From Candidatus Kaiserbacteria bacterium (lineage in GTDB: Bacteria; Patescibacteriota; Minisyncoccia; Phycocordibacterales; UBA12088), in NCBI GenBank assembly GCA_003561715.1, contig PWVU01000032.1:1-10425 (forward strand): a DNA stretch of 10,425 nt, given 5' to 3'. Shown one piece after another: positions 1 through 6,466 of the stretch. The position numbers and the translations under genes are program-made. The first letter of the stretch is position 1. Every line of letters starts with the position of its first letter. The notes under the pieces were generated by a model. That model was given only the letters and a program-made list of their open reading frames with translations, ran no database searches and was not told where the DNA came from.

Positions 1-102
1 CTCAACTCTCTTTCTTTTATGGATGGTGGAGGCCCAATGATATTTAAAACTCCGTCACAAAAAATATACGAAGACATCATAGCGAGCATAGTGCGCAACT
101 AA
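1..102 (+). CDS. 3' end of an unidentified protein (partial)
   Basis: The window opens inside a reading frame that stays open for 33 codons and ends at TAA (100-102). The visible C-terminus contains a Gly-rich turn (MDGGGPM), then KTPSQKIYED and a hydrophobic helix-like end (IIASIVRN). A Gly/Pro turn followed by a Pro-Ser and a final helix recalls the C-termini of ParA/MinD-type P-loop ATPases, but that is a weak resemblance and I do not assign a function. The frame is supported mainly by its position upstream of a same-strand gene and by a plausible residue composition; 33 open codons alone could be chance. A 5-bp hairpin (103-107 with 114-118) follows the stop directly but has no clear T-tract. 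Confidence 0.45.
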   Translation, partial: LNSLSFMDGGGPMIFKTPSQKIYEDIIASIVRN

Positions 103-166
103 CGAGAGTCTTTTCTCGGTAGTCCACTTGAGTGTAGCTATTAGAGTATAAACAACCAGAGGTATT

Positions 167-175
167 TGGTATACT
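167..175 (+). promoter_or_regulatory. Extended -10 promoter of the DM13 gene
   Basis: TG at 167-168, one base, then TATACT at 170-175 form an extended -10 element. Only six bases separate it from the ATG at 182, so transcription would begin at or next to the start codon. No convincing -35 hexamer lies 16-18 bases upstream. There is no Shine-Dalgarno sequence, in line with a leaderless mRNA. Confidence 0.55.
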
Positions 176-181
176 CAGAGC

Positions 182-847
182 ATGAAAATAACGTGGATTA
201 TTATTGGCACATCACTTTTTGTGCTGGGTGGATTTGGGGGGTACAGCATCGCGTCGTGGTTTGAGAATGAGAACACGCCGGAGTTGCTGCAGATTGAAAC
301 GGAGGAGCAGGTGGTCCATGAAGGTGAGGTCGAGATTCCAACTTCGATCTCGCTTACTCATCTCTCCGATGACGAGCGTCGCGCCTTTCTGCTTGCGGTG
401 ATTGAGGTAAACCGAGAGGAACCCGAGGTGATCGAGGACGATATGCCTGAGTTGGTCTCGCCGATCGTTGCTACAACCACAGATACTACCGATACCGATG
501 TGGGAGAAGGCGATCGCGCTTTTCCGTTCGATTCTGAAAAGCGTTACCCGATTGTCGATATGCCGTTGCATCCCGCAAATGGCACTCTTCGGACACTCAC
601 CTCAGCCGAAGGCATGCTGTTGCGCTTCGAGGATCTCGACATGCTTAACGGTCCTGATCTGCATCTCTACCTCGCGTCCGACCTCGCAGCAAGTGAGTAT
701 ATCGATCTGGGACCGGTGCGCGGTGTGCGCGGAGATATCAACTATCCGCTTCCGGAGGATATTGATCTGACACGGTACCCGTATGTGCTTCATTGGAGCG
801 TACCGTTTGGGGTACTATTCAGCTATGCCGATATTACCGTTCAATGA
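182..847 (+). CDS. Membrane-anchored DM13-domain protein lacking the hallmark cysteine
   Basis: This 221-residue protein has an N-terminal hydrophobic segment (about residues 4-24) that should act as an uncleaved signal anchor. An acidic, Thr/Glu-rich linker (about 28-125) would place a C-terminal globular domain outside the membrane. Residues about 126-219 match the DM13 fold seen in secreted and surface proteins: HPANGTLRTL (130-139), LRFEDLDMLNGPDLHLYL (147-164), YIDLGPVRG, GDINYPLP and YVLHWSVPFGVLFSYA (201-216). DM13 has been proposed to act in redox or electron transfer through a nearly invariant Cys that follows Trp. Here that position is Ser206, so a redox role is doubtful and binding or structure is more likely. 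The start is fixed by the promoter six bases upstream and the membrane segment. The gene stands alone, with 106 bases before glmS. Domain call fairly sure; function unknown. Confidence 0.85.
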   Translation: MKITWIIIGTSLFVLGGFGGYSIASWFENENTPELLQIETEEQVVHEGEVEIPTSISLTHLSDDERRAFLLAVIEVNREEPEVIEDDMPELVSPIVATTTDTTDTDVGEGDRAFPFDSEKRYPIVDMPLHPANGTLRTLTSAEGMLLRFEDLDMLNGPDLHLYLASDLAASEYIDLGPVRGVRGDINYPLPEDIDLTRYPYVLHWSVPFGVLFSYADITVQ

Positions 848-914
848 TGTATTGTTGTAACGTATTATGTCCACCGGGTGTTGTCATATATAAGATATGG
901 CGAAGTATCAATTT

Positions 915-941
915 CTAACACCCTAACTCCTAACACCCTAA
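915..941 (+). repeat. Two direct copies of a 12-bp word upstream of glmS
   Basis: CTAACACCCTAA occurs at 915-926 and again at 930-941, a 15-base period that ends 12 bases before the glmS start. The 106-base gap (848-953) holds no gene. It also contains AT-rich sequence at 886-898 (TATATAAGATAT) that may serve as a -10 region without a good -35. The repeat could be a regulator site or low-complexity intergenic sequence. Confidence 0.6.
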
Positions 942-953
942 GTACCTACTCGT

Positions 954-2816
954 ATGTGTGGCATCGTAGCATACACCGGCAGTCGATCGGCGGTCCCCAT
1001 ACTTCTTGACGGATTGACCGCGCTTGAATATAGGGGATACGACTCTGCGGGGCTTGTGACGTCTACGCGGATGTATAAAGAGGTGGGGAATGTGGCGGCA
1101 CTGCGGGCTTGTCTTGATGCGGATACGTCCTTGAGGAAAAAAGGTAAAGAGAAAAAAGAACAAGACACCGCAGGTATCGCGCATACGCGTTGGGCGACCC
1201 ACGGCGAGCCGACCAAGGTCAATGCACATCCGCATGCCGGGCGTGATGAGCGAGTGTGGCTTGTGCACAACGGCATCATTGAGAATTATCTTGAACTCAA
1301 GCAATCGCTCGAAGCGGCGGGACACTCGTTTCGATCAGATACCGACTCGGAAGTACTCGCGCATCTCATTGAATCCCACTATACAAAAAAGAGGGCGGAA
1401 AAACATACGCTCGCGCAGGCAGTCACCGAGGCGCTTGCGCAGGTACGCGGCACCTACGGCATTGCCGTATTTGATCGAAAACAGCCGAGTGAGATCGTGG
1501 TTGCGCGGATGGGCAGTCCTTTGTTGATCGGTGTCGGTGCGGGGGAGTACGTGATCGCCAGTGATGCGTCCGCGGTAATACGACACACACGCGATATTGT
1601 ATATCTGAATGATGGTGAGTACGCGATAGTCTCGCCGTCAAACCTCGCGATCTACTCGCTCAGCCATGAGAAGAAAACACACACGATCGATCATATCGAC
1701 TGGGCGCTTGAGGATGTGCAAAAGCAAGGGTACGAGCACTTCATGCTCAAAGAGATCATGGAAGGACCCGAGGTCTTGCGCGCAAGTGCGCGCGGGAGGA
1801 TCAAAGCAAGCTCGGGCGATGTTGTCCTGGGAGGTCTTGCGGAGCACGCCGATGCACTGCGCGGCTTGTCGCGTCTTGTCATTGTCGCGTGTGGCACCGC
1901 CTACTACGCAGGGTGCGTCGGCAAGCGCCTTATTGAGGAGCTGGCGGGCATTCCGGTTGAAGTTGAGGTGGCGAGTGAGTTTCGCCACCGGCGATTATTG
2001 TATGACAGAAATACGGCGGTATTGGCGGTGACTCAATCCGGGGAGACTGCCGACACGCTGTGGTCGATACGTGAGGCGAAAAAGCAGGGATTGCTTACGC
2101 TTGGTGTTGTGAATACGGTCGGCTCGACCATTGCGCGTGAGACGGATGCCGGCGTATACAACCACGCCGGTCCCGAGATCGGCGTTGCGTCGACCAAGGC
2201 ATTCCTTTCTCAGATCGAAGTACTTGCCATGATCGCCGTATATCTCGGACGCATGCGGGGATTGAGTGAGCGCGAAGGGAAAGCATTAGTTGCGGAGTTG
2301 TTACAGATGCCTGATCTGGTTGCTGAGATTCTTACCCACAAAGACGCGATCAAAGAAGTTGCGACACACTATGCTGATGCCACCAATATGCTCTATATTG
2401 GTCGACACATGAATGCGCCGGTGGCGCTTGAGGGTGCGCTCAAGCTCAAAGAGATCTCGTATCTGCATGCCGAAGGGTATCCGGCAGGGGAGATGAAGCA
2501 TGGCCCGATAGCTATGATCGAGCCGTCATTTCCAACGCTTGCGATCGCGCCGCGGGATTCAGTCTATGACAAAATGGTCTCGGCGATAGAGGAGATCAGG
2601 GCGCGCAAAGGGCCGGTCATCGCGGTTGTCACTCGGGGTGACACTGAGTTAGCGGGGCGCGTTGATGCGATCATGGAGGTGCCTGAAACACACGAGTTAC
2701 TCTCGCCATTGCTTACCGTAGTGCCTCTGCAGTTGTTTGCGTACTACGTTGGAGTCGCGCGCGGATACAATGTCGATCGACCTCGTAATCTCGCAAAGTC
2801 GGTAACGGTTGAGTAG
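954..2816 (+). CDS. glmS: Glutamine--fructose-6-phosphate aminotransferase (isomerizing)
   Basis: GlmS converts fructose 6-phosphate and glutamine to glucosamine 6-phosphate and glutamate, the entry step to UDP-GlcNAc and peptidoglycan. The protein has 620 residues, near the usual 610. Cys2, exposed after removal of Met1, is the N-terminal nucleophile of the class II amidotransferase domain (MCGIVAY). HTRWATHG (77-84) and HNGIIENY (105-112) complete the glutamine site. Two SIS domains follow (about 300-430 and 470-600), with ACGTAYYAG, SQSGETADT, STKAF, LEGALKLKEISYLHAEGYPAGEMKHGP in two conserved parts, and the C-terminal DRPRNLAKSVTVE that forms part of the active site. A short Lys-rich segment (RKKGKEKKEQ, 61-70) sits just before the HTRWATHG loop. 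No ribosome-binding site and no glmS-ribozyme-like leader is visible in the 106 bases upstream. Stop codon is TAG. Assignment is secure. Confidence 0.98.
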   Translation: MCGIVAYTGSRSAVPILLDGLTALEYRGYDSAGLVTSTRMYKEVGNVAALRACLDADTSLRKKGKEKKEQDTAGIAHTRWATHGEPTKVNAHPHAGRDERVWLVHNGIIENYLELKQSLEAAGHSFRSDTDSEVLAHLIESHYTKKRAEKHTLAQAVTEALAQVRGTYGIAVFDRKQPSEIVVARMGSPLLIGVGAGEYVIASDASAVIRHTRDIVYLNDGEYAIVSPSNLAIYSLSHEKKTHTIDHIDWALEDVQKQGYEHFMLKEIMEGPEVLRASARGRIKASSGDVVLGGLAEHADALRGLSRLVIVACGTAYYAGCVGKRLIEELAGIPVEVEVASEFRHRRLLYDRNTAVLAVTQSGETADTLWSIREAKKQGLLTLGVVNTVGSTIARETDAGVYNHAGPEIGVASTKAFLSQIEVLAMIAVYLGRMRGLSEREGKALVAELLQMPDLVAEILTHKDAIKEVATHYADATNMLYIGRHMNAPVALEGALKLKEISYLHAEGYPAGEMKHGPIAMIEPSFPTLAIAPRDSVYDKMVSAIEEIRARKGPVIAVVTRGDTELAGRVDAIMEVPETHELLSPLLTVVPLQLFAYYVGVARGYNVDRPRNLAKSVTVE

Positions 2817-2837
2817 AGGTGAAAGAATCGGTACAAT
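2809..2837 (+). promoter_or_regulatory. Sigma70-type promoter of the HtrA gene
   Basis: TTGAGT (2809-2814) and TACAAT (2832-2837) are separated by 17 bases. The -35 overlaps the last codons and stop of glmS. Predicted transcription start near 2844 gives a leader of about 50 bases to the ATG at 2895, unlike the start-proximal promoters elsewhere in the window. No terminator separates glmS from this promoter, so read-through from glmS is possible. Confidence 0.5.
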
Positions 2838-2894
2838 ATATGCGTATACAGCATCACTCACGCAATGCGCGGAGTTCTCTAACTGTATTCATAC

Positions 2895-4202
2895 ATGCAA
2901 TCAATGCACGACAATCCCGAATCTACACAGTTGCATACCTATGATGCGCACGTCCGACGACACACACTCTTTGTCGCTACTGTCGCAGGTATAACCGCGA
3001 GTGTGGTAACAGCTGTTCTAACGCTTGGAGTCGGCTATATGATGTGGGGAGCTGTCAGTCCGTCGGGCGAGATCGCATCCGGCATACAAGAGACACGATC
3101 TGACATCGATACAAACCTACGAGGATCGAAATGGGTTGAGCGCGAGCATGAGCTGATCGACGTGGTTGCGCGCGCAAATCCGGCGGTCGTATCAATTATT
3201 GTCACGCAAGATGTGCCGGTATATGAACAGTATTTTGAGACGTACGATCCGTTTGGTGGACTATTTGGTCCGGGTAATGAATTTCGCATTCCGCGCCAAC
3301 GCGAAATGGGAACGGAAGAACGGCGCGTCGGGGGCGGCTCAGGTTTTTTTGTTACCGAAGATGGGTTGATCGTGACCAATCGGCACGTCGTTGCGCTTGA
3401 GAGCGCTCGGTATTCTGCGGTAACCGACACCGGCGTAACATATCCTGTTGAGGTGCTTGCGCGAGATCCGGTGTTTGATATTGCCATCTTGCGCGTAGAA
3501 GAACAGGCGCCCGAGGAGGGATTTCCGACATTGCCATTGGGAGACTCCGGCTCTTTGCAATTGGGTCAGACGGTGATCGCGATCGGGAACGCGCTGGGTG
3601 AGTTTCAAAATTCCGTCTCGGTCGGTGTTGTGTCAGGTCTGTCGCGTTCTATTGTTGCAGGCGACCGACAGCGTCGGACGTCGGAATTGCTAGAAGAGGT
3701 CATACAAACCGATGCGGCAATCAACCCGGGCAATTCCGGTGGCCCGCTTTTAAACTCAAGCGGTGAAGTGGTTGGGGTAAATGTGGCGGTTGCGCTCGGG
3801 TCGGATAATATCGGTTTTGCGCTTCCGGTCAATATGGTGAAGAGTGTGGTCGATTCGGTCGCAGAGCACGGTGAAATACGCATGCCGTTTTTGGGTGTGC
3901 GCTATGTGATGCTGAATGAGCGTATTGCCGGCGCGCAAGACCTCACGGTTACGTATGGGGCGTTTATCTCAAGCGGGCAACATGATGTCGCGCCCGTACA
4001 GCGGGATTCGCCGGCAGCGAGCGCAGGCATACGTGCAGGCGATGTGATCATTGAGATTGGGGGTTTGAGCTTACGCGAGCGCTCGTTAGCAAATGCAATA
4101 CGTACTTTTTCGCCGGGGCAAACCGTTGAGGTCGTGATCAATCGAGGCGGGGAAGAGGTACGATTGGAAATAGAGCTGGCGGAGTTTACAAACTCGCAAT
4201 AG
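2895..4202 (+). CDS. Membrane-anchored HtrA/DegP-family serine protease with one PDZ domain
   Basis: This 435-residue protein has a short cytoplasmic N-terminus and a membrane anchor at about residues 25-50, so the protease domain faces outward. The chymotrypsin-like domain (about 85-325) carries the triad His164 (TNRHVV), Asp195 (FDIAIL) and Ser281 (NPGNSGGPLLN). GSGFFV (148-153) and IGFALPVNMV (306-315) are further HtrA signatures. A single C-terminal PDZ domain (about 332-430) includes DSPAASAGIRAGDVI. This layout matches DegS/HtrA-type proteases that degrade or chaperone misfolded envelope proteins; the substrate cannot be read from sequence. A loop rich in Phe, Gly and Pro (113-135) precedes the catalytic domain, at the place of the regulatory LA loop of DegP. 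An alternative start at Met4 would leave the anchor intact. The gene converges on recR with 40 bases between stops and no clear terminator. Confidence 0.96.
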   Translation: MQSMHDNPESTQLHTYDAHVRRHTLFVATVAGITASVVTAVLTLGVGYMMWGAVSPSGEIASGIQETRSDIDTNLRGSKWVEREHELIDVVARANPAVVSIIVTQDVPVYEQYFETYDPFGGLFGPGNEFRIPRQREMGTEERRVGGGSGFFVTEDGLIVTNRHVVALESARYSAVTDTGVTYPVEVLARDPVFDIAILRVEEQAPEEGFPTLPLGDSGSLQLGQTVIAIGNALGEFQNSVSVGVVSGLSRSIVAGDRQRRTSELLEEVIQTDAAINPGNSGGPLLNSSGEVVGVNVAVALGSDNIGFALPVNMVKSVVDSVAEHGEIRMPFLGVRYVMLNERIAGAQDLTVTYGAFISSGQHDVAPVQRDSPAASAGIRAGDVIIEIGGLSLRERSLANAIRTFSPGQTVEVVINRGGEEVRLEIELAEFTNSQ

Positions 4203-4242
4203 GTCACGCGCCAATGCTCAGCACGAAATAATGTAGGACGTA

Positions 4243-4866
4243 CTAATATCTCCCTCGAAATGCATGCTTAATGGTGTCAGGATCGGCGTATTCAAGTTCT
4301 GAACCGGTTGAGAGTCCGCGCCCAAGATGCGTTATACTGCAATCAGCGTCTTGCAGTGCGGGTGCCAGCTTCTCCTCAAGTGCACGCGCAGTCTCTTCAC
4401 CGTCCGGATTGACCGGAAGCGCAATGATCACTTCCGCAAGCGTGTTCGCTCTGAGGCGTTTGTGCACAAGTGCCAGCAACGGGCGTATGCGCATGTACAC
4501 ATACGGATCCGAGGCAAGTGGGGCATAGAGTCCACCGAGCACAAAGTAGGTGCCGCGAACCACCCCGCTTTTTTCGACATTCTCCAAGTCAACATCCTTT
4601 TCTACGATCATAAGCGTAGGTTCACGCGCGGTGTCACTGCAAATGGGGCAGATGTATGGTTGCTCATCCCCGGGTAAAGGTGCGAAATGCCTTCCGCAAT
4701 CGGCGCATTGCGCGATACGTTGCTTAAGAAGAGTGATGTCGTCAGTTAGGTTTTGTACCCAATCACCACGCGCTCGCAGAAGATAGTAGACCATTCTGCG
4801 TGCTTGACGTGGTCCGACACCCGGAAATTTGGTAAATTGTTCGGTCAGTTCTGAGATCTTATCCAT
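4243..4866 (-). CDS. recR: Recombination mediator RecR
   Basis: RecR (207 residues) works with RecO, and with RecF where present, to load RecA on SSB-coated single-stranded DNA. The N-terminus carries a helix-hairpin-helix (FPGVGPRQARRMVYYLL, about 14-30). Next comes a four-Cys zinc site (Cys54, Cys57, Cys73, Cys76). A Toprim domain starts at LMIVEKD (85-91, Glu89) and includes YFVLGGLYAPL, NPDGEETA and the C-terminal STGSELEYADPDTIKHAFRGR. The spacing between the two Cys pairs is 15 residues, longer than the roughly 8 of well-known RecR proteins. The gene follows dnaB on the same strand after 92 bases. It has no Shine-Dalgarno site, and its immediate upstream sequence contains a 21-base-phased repeat. 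Stop codon TAG. Identity is secure. Confidence 0.97.
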   Translation of the reverse strand: MDKISELTEQFTKFPGVGPRQARRMVYYLLRARGDWVQNLTDDITLLKQRIAQCADCGRHFAPLPGDEQPYICPICSDTAREPTLMIVEKDVDLENVEKSGVVRGTYFVLGGLYAPLASDPYVYMRIRPLLALVHKRLRANTLAEVIIALPVNPDGEETARALEEKLAPALQDADCSITHLGRGLSTGSELEYADPDTIKHAFRGRY

Positions 4867-4872
4867 AGATTG

Positions 4873-4905
4873 GTATCACGTATCAAGAATCAAGTATGAC
4901 GTATC
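4873..4905 (-). repeat. Phased 12-bp repeats just upstream of recR
   Basis: Read on the + strand, GTATCACGTATC (4873-4884) and GTATGACGTATC (4894-4905) differ at one base and are exactly 21 bases apart, two helical turns. They lie 7 to 39 bases before the recR start codon. The spacer repeats the word ATCAAG/AATCAA. Phasing and position fit a dimeric regulator site; a simple low-complexity repeat is the alternative. Confidence 0.5.
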
Positions 4906-4958
4906 CTGACGCGCGCGTAGTATGTATGTGATGACATGCCATACAGCACAATACCTCT

Positions 4959-6353
4959 TTAGAAATCATCATCGGCGGTGATCATTTGTTCGTCAAAAGC
5001 ACCAAAATCACTCTTTTCGATCGACATGAAGGTTGCTTTCTTGTCGTCGAAAAATAGCTCCGCCATGCCCACGGGGCCATTGCGGTGTTTTTCAACCAGT
5101 ATTTCCGCGATGTTTGGTCGGTCAGAGGTCTCATTCATCTTGTCATCGCGATGAATGAACATGACCACGTCAGCGTCCTGTTCGATCGAGCCGGAGTCGC
5201 GCAGGTCGGAAAGACGCGGCTTGCCGCGGCGTTGTTCGACGGCACGCGAGAGCTGTGAAAGTGCAATGACCGGCACTTCCAATTCGCGAGCGAGCTGTTT
5301 GAGTGACCGCGAGATCTCGGTGACTTGTTGCACCATGGAGTCGACTGCGCGTGTATGGGTGGGCGCCATAAGCTGAAGGTAATCGACAATAAGAAGGCCG
5401 AGACCCTGCTCTCGCTTGAGACGGCGCGCAACAGAACGCATGCCAAGAATATTGTTTGCAGGCTGGTCGTCTATGTAGATCGGCGCGCCGGAGAGTCGCT
5501 CCAACGCACCTTGAAGTGACTCATACTCATGATCGGTGAGCTTCCCGCCGGTGCGCAGTTTCCACGCATCCACGCGCGCCTCACTGGCAAGCATACGATC
5601 GACCAACTGATTAGAACTCATCTCAAGTGAGAATATACCAACCGGTACCTCGTGTTTCACCGCGGTCTGTCGGGCGATATCAAGCGCAAATGCGGTCTTA
5701 CCCATCGATGGGCGCGCGGCGAGAATAATGAGGTCGGATGGCTGAAAACCCGCAAGAAGGTTATCAAGTGCAGTAAAACCACTGGGAACACCGCGCAACG
5801 AGCGCTCGCTATTGTTGAGGAGTTCATACTGCTCGAACGACTGGATCACCAGTGAGCGCATCGGCACAAACTTATGCAAACTGGGCGAATCGGTCACCTC
5901 GTAGATCTTTTTTTCCGCTTTGTCGAGTGTTGCATCGATATCGCTGGTCTCGGTGTAGCCCAATTCGCTCACGAAATCACCCGCCTCGATAAGCTTGCGC
6001 CGTACGGAGGATCTGTGGACGAGCATTGCGTAGTGAGACGCGTTTGCCGCCGCGGGTACCGTATTGACCAGATCGGAGAGAAAGCTGTTGCCGCCGATCG
6101 CCTCAATACGGTTCTTTTCTTTCAGCTTACTCGAAACCGACAAGAGGTCGATCGGATCGTTCTTGGCAAAGAGTTCAATGACCGCGTTATACACAATGCG
6201 ATGCTTTTCGACATAGAAATCATCTTCTGCAATGATGTCAGACACATCATGCATTGCTTCGGGCTTGAGCATGAGGGCACCCAACAACGCACGCTCGGCA
6301 TCATTGTTTTGCGGAGGGATACGCAGCTGTTTGTTGAGTGCTTTTTCAGCCAT
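4959..6353 (-). CDS. dnaB: Replicative DNA helicase DnaB
   Basis: DnaB is the hexameric 5'-3' helicase of the replication fork. The 464-residue protein has the N-terminal DnaB domain (about 12-115, beginning IPPQNNDAERALLGALML) and a linker helix. The RecA-like motor follows (about 185-450). Walker A is ARPSMGKT (213-220, Lys219), the catalytic Glu is Glu244 (SLEM), and Walker B is LIVDYLQLM (321-329, Asp324). The DNA-binding and finger motifs are ALSQLSRAVEQRRGKPRLSD in 364-383 and LRDSGSIEQDADVVMFIHR (384-402). There is no intein, although this gene is a frequent intein host. The tail is acidic and ends in DDDF. The start is fixed by the DnaB N-terminal signature and by a promoter eight bases upstream. 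It lies 113 bases after cysS and 92 before recR. Confidence 0.98.
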   Translation of the reverse strand: MAEKALNKQLRIPPQNNDAERALLGALMLKPEAMHDVSDIIAEDDFYVEKHRIVYNAVIELFAKNDPIDLLSVSSKLKEKNRIEAIGGNSFLSDLVNTVPAAANASHYAMLVHRSSVRRKLIEAGDFVSELGYTETSDIDATLDKAEKKIYEVTDSPSLHKFVPMRSLVIQSFEQYELLNNSERSLRGVPSGFTALDNLLAGFQPSDLIILAARPSMGKTAFALDIARQTAVKHEVPVGIFSLEMSSNQLVDRMLASEARVDAWKLRTGGKLTDHEYESLQGALERLSGAPIYIDDQPANNILGMRSVARRLKREQGLGLLIVDYLQLMAPTHTRAVDSMVQQVTEISRSLKQLARELEVPVIALSQLSRAVEQRRGKPRLSDLRDSGSIEQDADVVMFIHRDDKMNETSDRPNIAEILVEKHRNGPVGMAELFFDDKKATFMSIEKSDFGAFDEQMITADDDF

Positions 6354-6361
6354 GTGGCGCT

Positions 6362-6370
6362 ATTGTACCA
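6362..6370 (-). promoter_or_regulatory. Extended -10 promoter of dnaB
   Basis: On the minus strand the sequence is TGG TACAAT, an extended -10 (TG, one base, hexamer at 6367-6362), followed by eight bases and then the dnaB ATG. Transcription start would fall at or within two bases of the start codon, so the mRNA is probably leaderless. There is no Shine-Dalgarno sequence. No intrinsic terminator for cysS is visible in the 113-base gap (6354-6466), which is otherwise empty. Confidence 0.55.
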
Positions 6371-6466
6371 TGCGCGCTCCAAGGCAGAAATGGAGGGCGT
6401 GTTCCTCTTGGTCTGATAAGCTGTGGAGATGTCAGTCCGTTTGCGGGGCACCTTTTTATGCAGTCA

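Noticed and set aside
103..118. Hairpin CGAGA/TCTCG after the first stop codon as a terminator
   Set aside because: Only 5 bp and no T-tract follows; too weak to call.
848..953. glmS ribozyme or riboswitch upstream of glmS
   Set aside because: Only 106 bases are available, and they hold a direct repeat and no ribozyme-like pairing that I can find.
930..1325. Minus-strand ORF opposite the glmS 5' end
   Set aside because: Antisense shadow of the well-conserved glutaminase domain.
2809..2994. 61-codon + strand ORF overlapping the HtrA start
   Set aside because: It occupies the HtrA promoter and leader in another frame, has no family signal, and the HtrA frame has the membrane segment and protease domain.
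6187..6195. Second DnaA-box match, TTATACACA
   Set aside because: It is inside the dnaB coding region, in codons explained by the protein; expected by chance at this degeneracy.
5874..6416. Long + strand ORF (180 codons) opposite dnaB
   Set aside because: Antisense shadow of a confidently identified gene; no domain or start signal of its own.
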